Source: Thermoanaerobacteraceae bacterium (lineage in GTDB: Bacteria; Bacillota; Thermoanaerobacteria; Thermoanaerobacterales; UBA4877). Taken from it: 64,000 nucleotides of DNA. The translations under genes and the position numbers were made by a program. Within the stretch, counting starts at the first letter, position 1, and every line of letters starts with the position of its first letter. The notes under the pieces are model-generated. The model was not told where the DNA came from. It did no database searches and was given only the letters and a program-made list of their open reading frames with translations. Shown here piece after piece: positions 53,889-62,408 of this stretch. Where the stretch lies: assembly GCA_030016635.1 (NCBI GenBank), contig JASEJQ010000001.1:46344-110343 (forward strand), in the 5' to 3' direction.

Positions 53889-54681
53889 TATGCATGAGCT
53901 TATAAAAGAATGTGTTTTTAGAAACAATAAGGAGCAATTTAATAATATCGAAGATAAGGTAATTGGCTTTGCCAATAGGTATGTCGGAAGCGGGGTCATC
54001 ATCCAGGACGATATTTTTAATATTATTGAAAACTACGATCGGCAAGTGACTTTACTTCTTTTCCCCATTCCTGACGATGAAATCTGTGGCTTTATCTGCA
54101 ATTACAAAGGGAAAATGTTTATTTATGTAAATACCAACCTTCCGCTGGAAAAGCAAATTTTTACTGCTGCCCATGAGCTTTATCACCTCTTGTTCAACCG
54201 CGACCAGTTGGAAAGCGGTTATAGCCACTTGGTCAAACAGGACGATCTAAACGGTAGACAGGAGGAACGGGCAGCTAATCTTTTCGCCGCCCTATTGCTT
54301 GTCCCCAGGACTTTGTTGAAGGAACAGATTGAGATTTTACAGATTGATCCTGCTAATTTGAATTTCCTGGATATTATTCGTTTGATGGATGTATTTGCCG
54401 TTCCTTATAAAACAATGATATTACGGCTGTACGAAACGGGGATTTTGAAAGAAAAAGAGGCGGATAAATTGCTGCAGGTTCCAGACCGAGACGAAAGGGA
54501 AGGCGTATTGTTTGAAATAAAGAAACACGAAATCGGATTGCGGTGGCAGGAACGTACCAGGACAGTAAAATACGGGAACTTAAAAGCATTGATTATGGAC
54601 AATGATGCCCAGGAACTCATTCCAGAAGCAAAAGCTGCAAAAGACCTGTCCTATATCCAAAAGAGCATGGAAGATTTTTAA
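53881..54681 (+). CDS. ImmA/IrrE family metallopeptidase
   Basis: 266 residues. A zinc HExxH motif AAHELYHLLF (~96) and a downstream RQEERAANLFAALLL helix with the third ligand Glu are typical. In ICEBs1 and phages such peptidases cleave the partner XRE repressor to induce the element; also known as toxin-like COG2856. Overlap with the XRE gene supports that. Could control excision of the island, an inference. Confidence 0.87.
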   Translation: MRNMHELIKECVFRNNKEQFNNIEDKVIGFANRYVGSGVIIQDDIFNIIENYDRQVTLLLFPIPDDEICGFICNYKGKMFIYVNTNLPLEKQIFTAAHELYHLLFNRDQLESGYSHLVKQDDLNGRQEERAANLFAALLLVPRTLLKEQIEILQIDPANLNFLDIIRLMDVFAVPYKTMILRLYETGILKEKEADKLLQVPDRDEREGVLFEIKKHEIGLRWQERTRTVKYGNLKALIMDNDAQELIPEAKAAKDLSYIQKSMEDF

Positions 54682-54731
54682 GGGATCGGATGAGAAAACT
54701 TTGTGATATAATAATTGCTGAGGTGAGATTA

Positions 54732-54929
54732 ATGAATGCAGGTAAGAGTATATTATTAAAATTAATTGATGAAATTCCAGAAAGTCAAATACGAGAAGTT
54801 ATAGATTTTATTTTATTTTTAAAAAATAAGCAGGATAATCAAGTATTCAAAGATTTATTATCTGCCAGTGAGAGCAGTATAGATTTTTGGGACAATGATA
54901 TTGATGATGAGGTATGGAACAATGTATAG
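54732..54929 (+). CDS. Putative antitoxin
   Basis: 65 residues: MNAGKSILLKLIDEIPESQI and REVIDFILFLKNK, then an acidic end (SSIDFWDNDIDDEVW). The pattern is like DUF2281-type antitoxins. ATG 54732 follows GAGGTGAG. It overlaps the start of a PemK/MazF-like toxin by eight bases, the usual order antitoxin then toxin. Confidence 0.65.
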   Translation: MNAGKSILLKLIDEIPESQIREVIDFILFLKNKQDNQVFKDLLSASESSIDFWDNDIDDEVWNNV

Positions 54930-55254
54930 GCAGGGCGATATATTATTAATTCCTATTCCTTTCAGTGATTTGACTTCCAATAAAAAACGCCCTGTTCTTG
55001 TTTTATCTAATGATGATTATAACAGCAGAACAGAAGATATAATGGTTGCGGCTATTACTTCGAACCTGGCAGCAAAAGATTATATTGTTATACTGACCAG
55101 TAGCGACCTTGACGAGGGAACCTTAAAGGTGGATTCCTGCATAAGGGTGGACAAGATTTATACCTTATCCCAAAGTATTGTAATAAGCAAGTTTGGTGCC
55201 GTGAAGAAGTATATTATCGATGCGGTCAGGGAAAAACTTTATGAGTTGATCTAA
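54922..55254 (+). CDS. Type II toxin, PemK/MazF family
   Basis: 110 residues with MazF features: YRQGDILLIPIPFSDLTSNKKRPVLVLS at the start (contains the conserved RPVLVL strand), VAAITSNL, and DSCIRVDKIYTL. MazF-type toxins are mRNA-cutting ribonucleases. ATG 54922 has GAGG nine bases upstream and overlaps the antitoxin. It would help keep the element in the cell. Confidence 0.85.
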   Translation: MYRQGDILLIPIPFSDLTSNKKRPVLVLSNDDYNSRTEDIMVAAITSNLAAKDYIVILTSSDLDEGTLKVDSCIRVDKIYTLSQSIVISKFGAVKKYIIDAVREKLYELI

Positions 55255-55340
55255 GCTTGATTTAAACAAAATTGGCGGGATTGCAGCATGTTGGCTTCTT
55301 GAAAAAGAGGCCATATTTTTTGGTAAAAAAGTCTAAATCG

Positions 55341-55402
55341 AGAATGTATATTCAATTTCATGTTTGAGGTATTGAGTGATACGCTGAGGTGTATCATAAG
55401 TA
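55341..55402 (+). repeat. Direct repeat, left copy (internal att-like site)
   Basis: The last 30 bases (55373-55402, including GAGTGATACGCTGAGG and TGTATCATAAGTA) are identical to 59114-59143, and the ~30 bases before are similar (GTATATTCAA shared). TGATAC and GTATCA form an inverted repeat inside. The core GAGGTGTATCAT resembles the rlmH end. The rest of the 446-bp spacer (55403-55700) has no gene; an AAAGGAG followed by a short broken frame near 55550 may be an IS remnant. Confidence 0.65.
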
Positions 55403-55700
55403 GGTGCCAGGCACGTGACAAGTCAGAATTTGATAGTTATTGAGCCTTTTACAAAATTTTTAAGCCCATATTTCATCAAGGTTTTAAATAGAATAAAAAG
55501 GACTTCACCCCAATTTCGAGAAGATTTCAAGTAACTAAACAAAATCCCAAAAGGAGTGAAGTCACTTGTATATTCTATAGATTTCCTGTCCTTAATGATT
55601 ATTTACTTAATTGTTAGCTGAAGTAGGGAGTTTGCTGTTCTGGTAAAAATCTTTGCTTTTTCAGTGGTATTATTCCGTCCTCTTGGCGGTCTTTTAAGAA

Positions 55701-57632
55701 TTAAGCATTCATACCTGCAAGGAACCCTTCACGTACTGCATCAAGAGCATTTCGTATTTTTAAGGCGTCACCGATTACTTTAACTTCGGTTTTGCCTTCG
55801 AGTTCTTTTGCAAGGGCAGAATTTGGCTTTACACCTAACGCAATGATTATTGTATCAGCATCAAAATCAAAAATTTTGCCGTCTTTTTCAAGCCTTGCAC
55901 CTTTTTCGTTTATTTCCACTACTTTGGTACCTTTCATTACCTGAATTTTTTTCTGCTCTATAAAGTTAAGAAGAAATTCGCGGCGTGTGCTTTCTTCATC
56001 AGTAGCTATTTCAGGAAGAAGTTCTACAATAGCAACCTGTTTACCCTGCATAGCAAAATGAGTAGCTGTTTCACAACCGATCATGCCGCCACCTGCTACA
56101 AGAACCTTCCCCTTAACAGTAACTTTTCCTGATAGTGCATCCTGTGCAGTCACTACGTTAGCACCATTTATACCTGGAATAGGAGGCTTTGCAGGAGTAG
56201 AACCTGTAGCTATTATTACTACATCAGGCTTTTCTTCATCGCAAACAGCAGAAGTATACTCCGTGTTAAGTTTAATATTTACACCAAGTTTTTTAATTTG
56301 TCTTGCCAGCCATGATGGAAGATAAGCCATGTTGCCTTTAAATGGAGGGATAGGAGCCAGACTGAACTGACCACCCAGTCTGTCAGATTTTTCATAAATA
56401 GTCACGTCATGACCTGCTAAAGCTGCAGCTCTTGCTGCTTCCATCCCTGCAAGACCTCCACCTACAACTGTTACTTTCTTTGGGATTTCTGCTTTCTTTG
56501 TTTCATTGAGATATTCAAATCCTAAAGTTGGGTTTACTACACAGCGAATAGGCTCATTATTGAACAGTCTTGCAAGACATCCCTGCTGGCAGCCTATACA
56601 ATGTCTTATATCATCGTAGCGGCCTTCAGAAAATTTGTTTGGAAGCTCAGGGTCAGCAAGAGAAGCTCTACCCATTGCTACCAGGTCAGCTTTGCCTGAT
56701 GCCAATATAGTTTCCGCCATACGAGGGTCATTTATGCGTCCTACTGTTATAACTGGTATATTTACAACCTTTTTAACTTCTTCTGCAAGGTTTACAATCC
56801 AGCCGTTAGTCACATTAAGAGGAGGAATTACAGCCCATGTGCTGCCATATACACCTGCGGAAACATGTACAGCATCAACACCTGCTTTTTCAAGCATTGT
56901 TGCAATAAGCTTTGTTTCTTCAATTGTACGTCCCCCTGGTATATATTCGTCACCTGATATACGGAATATAACTGTAAAGTCTTTACCGCATTTTTTACGA
57001 ATGTCTGCAATAATTTCAAGAGGGAAACGCATACGATTTTCAATAGGCCCGCCGTACTCGTCGCAACGTTTGTTTGAATAAGTTGACATAAATTGAGCGA
57101 TGAGATAGCCGTGAGCTCCGTGAACTTCGACGCCGTCAAAACCGCATTTTTTCGCTCTAAGGGCTGTGTCACCAAATTCGGATACTATTTTTTTTATTTC
57201 GGGGATGGTGAGCTCACGAGGTATATGTCCCATAACAGGGCATGGTATAGGTGAAGCGGAAACAGGTTGTTCCCCGATAACATCATATGAAGCCTGACGT
57301 CCTGCATGATAAATCTGTGCTACGATTTTAGCACCATATTGGTGAACACGCTGTGTAAGCCTTGCATGTCCTTCCATTTGTTCATCTTTCCATAAACCTG
57401 CTGTCCAGAAACCTCTGCCAAGAGGGTCTACGGCATAGTCTTCTGTTATAATGAGTCCCCAACCGCCCTTTGCTTTAGCTTCATGATAAGCGATATATTG
57501 CTCTGTTGCAAAGCCGTCGGGGTCACAGAATACTGTAACCATAGGAGAAACAACTAATCTGTTTTTAAGCTTTATGCTGCCTACTGTGATTGGAGCAAAC
57601 ACAGGACTTGAATTTAGAGTTTTGATTGACAT
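55701..57632 (-). CDS. NADH:flavin oxidoreductase, 2,4-dienoyl-CoA reductase type
   Basis: 643 residues in the three-part order of this family: FMN-binding TIM barrel (~1-330, AQIYHAGRQAS, FDGVEVHGAHGYLIAQFMS), a 4Fe-4S cluster loop (CIGCQQGCLARLFNNEPIRC), then FAD (VVGGGLAGMEAARAAA) and NAD(P) (LVAGGGMIGCETATHFA) Rossmann domains. It reduces activated C=C bonds (enoates, dienoyl-CoA, bile-acid-like enones); substrate unknown. ATG 57632 has AGGAGAGG upstream. It is transcribed from a strong promoter with two TetR-type operators and faces tetR across an IS. Confidence 0.92.
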   Translation of the reverse strand: MSIKTLNSSPVFAPITVGSIKLKNRLVVSPMVTVFCDPDGFATEQYIAYHEAKAKGGWGLIITEDYAVDPLGRGFWTAGLWKDEQMEGHARLTQRVHQYGAKIVAQIYHAGRQASYDVIGEQPVSASPIPCPVMGHIPRELTIPEIKKIVSEFGDTALRAKKCGFDGVEVHGAHGYLIAQFMSTYSNKRCDEYGGPIENRMRFPLEIIADIRKKCGKDFTVIFRISGDEYIPGGRTIEETKLIATMLEKAGVDAVHVSAGVYGSTWAVIPPLNVTNGWIVNLAEEVKKVVNIPVITVGRINDPRMAETILASGKADLVAMGRASLADPELPNKFSEGRYDDIRHCIGCQQGCLARLFNNEPIRCVVNPTLGFEYLNETKKAEIPKKVTVVGGGLAGMEAARAAALAGHDVTIYEKSDRLGGQFSLAPIPPFKGNMAYLPSWLARQIKKLGVNIKLNTEYTSAVCDEEKPDVVIIATGSTPAKPPIPGINGANVVTAQDALSGKVTVKGKVLVAGGGMIGCETATHFAMQGKQVAIVELLPEIATDEESTRREFLLNFIEQKKIQVMKGTKVVEINEKGARLEKDGKIFDFDADTIIIALGVKPNSALAKELEGKTEVKVIGDALKIRNALDAVREGFLAGMNA

Positions 57633-57688
57633 AAAAAACCTCTCCTTTGTAAAATATTTAACAATGGATTTGAAAAAAAATATAAAAA

Positions 57689-57743
57689 GTAACCGATCGG
57701 TCAACTTAAGTTTATTATACCAATCAGTAACCCGTAGGTCAAG
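57689..57743 (-). promoter_or_regulatory. Promoter with twin operators for the flavin oxidoreductase gene
   Basis: On the minus strand TTGACC (57737-57742) and TATAAT (57714-57719), 17-base spacer. Two similar near-palindromes lie on it: GTAACCGATCGGTCAAC (57689-57705, + strand) downstream of -10 and GTAACCCGTAGGTCAAG (57727-57743) over -35. They fit the size and symmetry of TetR operators; the TetR encoded at 58372 is the likely ligand. Confidence 0.75.
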
Positions 57744-57801
57744 TTTTAATTTTTTTTTCTTGATAAAATGTTATCAACTGATATAATTTAACACAAAGCT
57801 T

Positions 57802-57842
57802 GAAATTCATCTCCCATCCTCTATAGGTGGGAGATGAATTTC
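57802..57842 (+). repeat. Left-end hairpin of the IS200-like element
   Basis: GAAATTCATCTCCCA (57802-57816) and TGGGAGATGAATTTC (57828-57842) form a perfect 15-bp stem with an 11-base loop, 64 bases before tnpA. Subterminal hairpins like this are bound by IS200/IS605 transposases. Confidence 0.65.
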
Positions 57843-57906
57843 TATTGTTTTCCATAAAACAATATGCTATAATATTATCAGAAGTAAAAATTAAAGGGGT
57901 GATATA

Positions 57907-58311
57907 ATGATAGAATTAGACAATAATAATCATTCAGTATTCTTGCTGTATTATCATCTTATAATGGTTATAAAATATAGAAGAAATGTTATAGATGATA
58001 ATATATCAAATAGATTAAGAGAAATTTTTGAGTATATATCACCTAATTATAATATATCACTGCAGGAATGGAATCACGATAAAGACCATGTCCACATACT
58101 TTTCAAAGCAGAACCCAATTCTGAAATATCAAAATTCATAAATGCTTATAAAAGTGCATCATCTAGACTAATAAAAAAAGAATATCCACAAATAAAGCAA
58201 AAACTTTGGAAAGAATATTTTTGGTCAAGAAGTTACTGTCTTCTAACATCAGGTGGTGCACCTATAGAAGTTATAAAACAATATATAGAAAGTCAAGGTA
58301 AGGAAAAATGA
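57907..58311 (+). CDS. tnpA: IS200-like transposase TnpA
   Basis: 134 residues, HUH/Y1 transposase: YYHLIMVIKYRRNVI at the start, HUH motif DHVHILF, WSRSYCLLTSGG, and the catalytic Tyr in IKQYIESQG. It moves single-stranded DNA by nicking at hairpins. No TnpB accompanies it, so it is of the IS200 kind. It lies between the oxidoreductase gene and tetR and probably inserted there. SD AAAGGGGTG. The right end of the element is not evident. Confidence 0.9.
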   Translation: MIELDNNNHSVFLLYYHLIMVIKYRRNVIDDNISNRLREIFEYISPNYNISLQEWNHDKDHVHILFKAEPNSEISKFINAYKSASSRLIKKEYPQIKQKLWKEYFWSRSYCLLTSGGAPIEVIKQYIESQGKEK

Positions 58312-58371
58312 TGATATGTCAGCATTTTCTCATTGAACCGTATAAATTATAGAAAACAGGTGAGAAATATT

Positions 58372-58950
58372 ATGCCTATATCAGCAAAGAAAAGTAAAAG
58401 AATACAGGCTGAGCGTCGTAAACAGATATTGGATGCGGCATTGGTGTTATTTGACGAAAAAGGATATGCTAATACTCGTGTAAGTGATATAGCTCAGGCT
58501 ATAGGTGTAAGCAAAGCTCTTATATTCAAATACTTTCCTTCGAAAATAGATATTTTTAAAGCTATTACAGAATATATAGAAACTTGCCTTACAGAGGTTT
58601 TAAATGGGCCTACCCCTACGGATTCCTTAAGAAATTTCGGACTTAAAATCACTTCTACAACTAAAGACTATATTCCACCTATGAGGATATATATTGCAAC
58701 TTTTATAAAAGGAGAACTTCCCGCAGATATGAATGAGAATTTTCTCCGTACTAATTTTGCAAAAAAATGGCTGGCTCCTATAATACGTCAAGGACAGACA
58801 AATGGCGAATTCCGTGAAGGTGACCCGGAAGAACTGGCAAATGCCTTTTGGCTTTATATATTAGGTGCAGTTGCGAATTATATTCATAATAAGAACAATG
58901 CTGCGTCTATGCCTAATATTGAAATTCCTCTCAGCATGCTGAAAAAATAA
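58372..58950 (+). CDS. TetR family transcriptional regulator
   Basis: 192 residues. N-terminal HTH (RRKQILDAALVLFDEKGYANTR then VSDIAQAIGVSKALIFKYFPSK) and a helical ligand domain. ATG 58372 is chosen for AGGTGAG seven bases upstream; the longer frame from 58333 has none. It probably represses the divergent flavin oxidoreductase through the twin operators at 57689-57743, and a substrate of that enzyme would be the natural inducer (inference). Confidence 0.88.
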   Translation: MPISAKKSKRIQAERRKQILDAALVLFDEKGYANTRVSDIAQAIGVSKALIFKYFPSKIDIFKAITEYIETCLTEVLNGPTPTDSLRNFGLKITSTTKDYIPPMRIYIATFIKGELPADMNENFLRTNFAKKWLAPIIRQGQTNGEFREGDPEELANAFWLYILGAVANYIHNKNNAASMPNIEIPLSMLKK

Positions 58951-59080
58951 TCAAGGAAACTAGGCTTGGTAAAAAAATAATTTAGTTCAATTTGGAAAAA
59001 GACGGCGTAGTACTTAATAACTACAGATTATAGGAAAAGACTAATATGAGATTTTCATAGTGGCAAGGTATAATTAAATA

Positions 59081-59143
59081 GAAATTGTATATTCAAAATT
59101 GCATTTGAAGTAATGAGTGATACGCTGAGGTGTATCATAAGTA
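59081..59143 (+). repeat. Direct repeat, right copy (putative attR)
   Basis: Matches 55341-55402; the 30 bases 59114-59143 are identical. After the core GAGGTGTATCAT comes AAGTAAGC. If this is chromosomal sequence displaced by the insertion, the original rlmH would have ended GTATCATAAGTAA, giving YHK and a stop, the ending common in the family. No gene lies in 58951-59202 otherwise. Confidence 0.6.
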
Positions 59144-59202
59144 AGCATAAAGCAGATTTTGGATTATAACTGCAACACATAAATATCTTTGGGGTGATAC
59201 TG

Positions 59203-59940
59203 GTGGATGACATTGAAAAAGCGTGTAAACTTATAAAAGACAGTACATATGCATTGGCGCTTACAGGAGCAGGCATATCGACCGAAAGCGGCATACCTGA
59301 CTTTAGAAGTCCTGGTGTGGGCTTATGGGGAAAAATGGATCCAATGGAGGCCCTATCTACTGATGTGCTGCTTAACAATCCGGAGAAATTTTATAGAGAA
59401 GGTTTTAAGATTTTGAGGGGCATGGAGAATGCACAGCCCAACGACGCCCACAGGATTCTGGCTGAGCTTGAGGATAAAGGGTATATAAATGGTGTAATAA
59501 CACAGAATATAGATAACCTTCACCATAGGGCAGGTTCAAAAAAGGTATACGAGGTCCATGGTAATACCAGGACATGCCACTGCATGAGGTGTAAATCAAA
59601 ATATGAGTTTAAAGAATTAGAAAGACAGGTTGATGCTGGTATAAAAGTCCCGAAGTGTCCGAAATGTGGTGGTATGCTGAGGCCGGATGTAGTAATGTTT
59701 GGCGATATGATGCCGCAGGACTTTGAACTGGCGCTGAAAGAAGCACAAAAATCCGACCTGCTTATTGTTATAGGTTCCAGTCTGGAGGTTGCACCTGTCT
59801 GCTATATTCCTGATATGGTCCCACATCTTATAATAATAAATTTGATGAAAACACCCTACGACAAATCTGCAGATGTGGTTTTTCATGATAAGGCGGGCAA
59901 GGTCATGAAGGAGATAAGGGATACAATGGAGAATACTTAA
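59203..59940 (+). CDS. NAD-dependent protein deacylase, Sir2 family
   Basis: 245 residues with sirtuin motifs: ALTGAGISTESGIPDFRSPG, TQNIDNLHHRAG, catalytic His in EVHGNTRTCHC, two CxxC zinc pairs (CHCMRC, CPKCGG), and VIGSSLEVAPV. It removes acyl groups from lysines using NAD. GTG 59203 has GGGG eight bases upstream; GTG 59194 is a less likely start. A terminator follows. Codon use (ATA, AGG) is again core-like. Confidence 0.94.
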   Translation: MDDIEKACKLIKDSTYALALTGAGISTESGIPDFRSPGVGLWGKMDPMEALSTDVLLNNPEKFYREGFKILRGMENAQPNDAHRILAELEDKGYINGVITQNIDNLHHRAGSKKVYEVHGNTRTCHCMRCKSKYEFKELERQVDAGIKVPKCPKCGGMLRPDVVMFGDMMPQDFELALKEAQKSDLLIVIGSSLEVAPVCYIPDMVPHLIIINLMKTPYDKSADVVFHDKAGKVMKEIRDTMENT

Positions 59941-59973
59941 AAATTTTAGCCAAGATTTTATACTGATAGTGCT

Positions 59974-59999
59974 TAACCGGTAAACCCGGTTATTTTTTT
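59974..59999 (+). terminator. Terminator after the Sir2 gene
   Basis: TAACCGG and CCGGTTA (59974-59980, 59986-59992) with a five-base loop, then seven T. The 180 bases from there to the tex start hold no other feature I can support. Confidence 0.75.
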
Positions 60000-60182
60000 A
60001 TTTGTGGAAGGTGTCAGGTACCAGGTCCTTCAGTGTCGGCTAAAATGACTTCTTACATCGGAATAAAAACATGATAACATTGGAAGCACTATGAAAATTT
60101 GACAGTTGAGGTATAATTAAAATTAGCCAACATTAGTGCTATGCAATTATTATTGAGGATAAGCATGATGAGAGGTGCAATT

Positions 60183-62366
60183 ATGGATATAAATGCTAAG
60201 TTGTCAAAAGAGTTCAATATAAGACCTGCGCAGGTTGCAGAGACAGTAAAGCTTATTGATACGGGCAATACCATACCCTTTATAGCAAGGTACAGGAAAG
60301 AGGCTACTGGTGGGCTTTCTGACGAGGTCTTGAGAGACCTTTTTGACAGGCTTATGTACCTTAGAAGTCTTGAGTCGAGGAAGGAAGAAGTAATAAGGCT
60401 TATTGAGGAACAGGGTAAGCTTACTGAAGATCTGAGGAAGGAAATAGAAGAGGCAGAGATACTGCAAAAGGTTGAGGACCTATACAGGCCGTTCAGGCCA
60501 AAACGCAGGACAAGGGCTACCATAGCAGAGGAGAAGGGCTTGAGGCCGCTTGCAGAGATTATTATGAGACAGCAAGCAATGAGCGGGACAGTCGAAGAAC
60601 TGGCCAGGCCGTATGTAAACCCCGAACTGGGTGTTAATTCTGTGGAGGAGGCCTTGGCAGGCGCACAAGACATAATAGCTGAAATCATATCAGACAATGC
60701 AGAATACAGGGAGAAAATTAGGGGACTCTATTTCAAGAAGGGAATCGTATACAGCAAGGCGGTAGACAGTGAAGAAAAGACAGTGTATGAGATGTACTAT
60801 GACTTTAGAGAACCGGTAGAAAAGATTGCAAACCACCGTATCCTGGCTATTAACCGTGGCGAAAAAGAGAAGAAACTCAGGGTAAGTATATCAATCCCTG
60901 ATGAAGAGATTATTACCTACTTAAAAAAGCAGGTCATATCTAATGATATGGCTATTACAACTCAAATTCTTGAGAGAGCCATAGAAGACTCCTATGCCAG
61001 GCTGATCGCACCATCTATAGAACGGGAGGTAAGAAATACACTTACTGAACGTGCACAGGATGATGCTATAAGAGTTTTTGCGAGAAACACAAAAGCTTTA
61101 TTAATGACACCGCCGGTAAAAGATGTCAGGGTGCTTGCTATAGACCCCGGCTACAGGACGGGGTGTAAGGTGGCTGTGCTTGATGAGACTGGAAAGCTCT
61201 TAGATTATGCTACAATCTATCCTACAAAACCTCATAATAAGGTCGAAGAAGCTAAGAAAATTATGAAAGACCTTATAGAAAAGTACAATGTAGACATAAT
61301 ATCGCTGGGAAATGGGACTGCCTCACGAGAGACAGAGGCAGTGGTATCAGAGATGCTGAAGGAAATCGATAAAAAAGTATATTATACTTTTGTCAGTGAG
61401 GCAGGGGCCTCCGTTTACTCCGCATCCAAACTTGCTTCAGAGGAATACCCAGATATAGATGTGTCCATAAGAGGTGCCATCTCCATAGGCCGTAGACTGC
61501 AGGACCCCCTGGCGGAGCTTGTCAAGATAGACCCTATGAGCATAGGCGTGGGTCAATATCAACACGACCTGAATCAGACGAAGCTTGGAGAAGCACTAAA
61601 GGGAGTAATTGAAGACTGTGTGAACAGGGTTGGGGTTAATATAAATACTGCAACGCCATCGCTTCTGCAGTATGTCTCAGGAATAACACCCGCAGTAGCA
61701 AAGAACATAGTAAAATACAGGGATGAGAATGGAAAGTTCAAAGACCGTCATGAATTCAAAAAGGTAAGCAGGTTGGGAGACAAGGTGTTTGAACAGTGCG
61801 CAGGATTTTTAAGGATACCGGATGCTGACAATTTTCTTGATAACACTGCTGTGCACCCCGAGTCATATGAAGTAACATTGCAGCTTCTGGGTCTTCTCGG
61901 CTATACGGAAGAGGAAATAAGGCATGGCGGACTGAAGGAAATAGATAATAGGATAAAAGATAAAATAAAAAGCGGTTCTGATGACTTTAATAGAAAGATA
62001 GAGATTCTGGCAGATATGCTCAATACAGGGATTCCGACATTGAAAGACATTATTTCTGAGCTAAAAAGGCCTGGCCGAGACCCCAGGGAGGAAATGCCAA
62101 AACCTGTATTCAGGAGTGATGTCTTGAGCATGGAAGACTTAAAGTTGGATATGATAATGACAGGTACTGTGAGAAATGTAGTAGACTTTGGTGCCTTTGT
62201 TGATATAGGAGTAAAACAGGACGGCCTTGTGCACATATCAGAGATGAGCGATAGGTTTGTCAAGAGTCCTATGGATATTGTATCAGTTGGCGATGAGGTA
62301 AAGGTCAGGATTATTGGCCTGGACTTAGAGAGAAGTAGGATATCACTGAGTATGAGGGGTGTATAG
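60183..62366 (+). CDS. tex: RNA-binding transcription accessory protein Tex
   Basis: 727 residues with the Tex order: N-terminal helical region, YqgF-like domain (VLAIDPGYRTGCKVAVLDETG), helix-hairpin-helix units (NINTATPSLLQYVSGITPAVAKNI) and a C-terminal S1 domain (GTVRNVVDFGAFVDIGVKQDGLVH). It binds nucleic acid and affects transcription; mechanism is not settled. ATG 60183 has GAGAGGTG upstream, while the longer frame from 60141 lacks an SD. Full length, no breaks. Confidence 0.95.
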   Translation: MDINAKLSKEFNIRPAQVAETVKLIDTGNTIPFIARYRKEATGGLSDEVLRDLFDRLMYLRSLESRKEEVIRLIEEQGKLTEDLRKEIEEAEILQKVEDLYRPFRPKRRTRATIAEEKGLRPLAEIIMRQQAMSGTVEELARPYVNPELGVNSVEEALAGAQDIIAEIISDNAEYREKIRGLYFKKGIVYSKAVDSEEKTVYEMYYDFREPVEKIANHRILAINRGEKEKKLRVSISIPDEEIITYLKKQVISNDMAITTQILERAIEDSYARLIAPSIEREVRNTLTERAQDDAIRVFARNTKALLMTPPVKDVRVLAIDPGYRTGCKVAVLDETGKLLDYATIYPTKPHNKVEEAKKIMKDLIEKYNVDIISLGNGTASRETEAVVSEMLKEIDKKVYYTFVSEAGASVYSASKLASEEYPDIDVSIRGAISIGRRLQDPLAELVKIDPMSIGVGQYQHDLNQTKLGEALKGVIEDCVNRVGVNINTATPSLLQYVSGITPAVAKNIVKYRDENGKFKDRHEFKKVSRLGDKVFEQCAGFLRIPDADNFLDNTAVHPESYEVTLQLLGLLGYTEEEIRHGGLKEIDNRIKDKIKSGSDDFNRKIEILADMLNTGIPTLKDIISELKRPGRDPREEMPKPVFRSDVLSMEDLKLDMIMTGTVRNVVDFGAFVDIGVKQDGLVHISEMSDRFVKSPMDIVSVGDEVKVRIIGLDLERSRISLSMRGV

Positions 62367-62408
62367 GTACGAATTAAAATAATAAAAATAAATTGGAGGT
62401 GCAGCATT

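Larger units (their letters stand above)
38001..59138. mobile_element. Putative SCC-like integrated island(s) at rlmH
   Basis: About 21 kb bounded on the left by the rlmH stop and on the right by the TATCAT-containing repeat at 59127-59138. Contents: serine recombinase, type I restriction-modification, DUF262, AlbA-type gene, primase remains, toxin-antitoxin genes and a TetR-regulated oxidoreductase. Core genes resume at 59.2 kb. A third core copy at 55386-55397 divides it into 17.4-kb and 3.7-kb modules, as in tandem SCC insertions. Boundaries are inferred from repeats and gene content. Confidence 0.5.
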
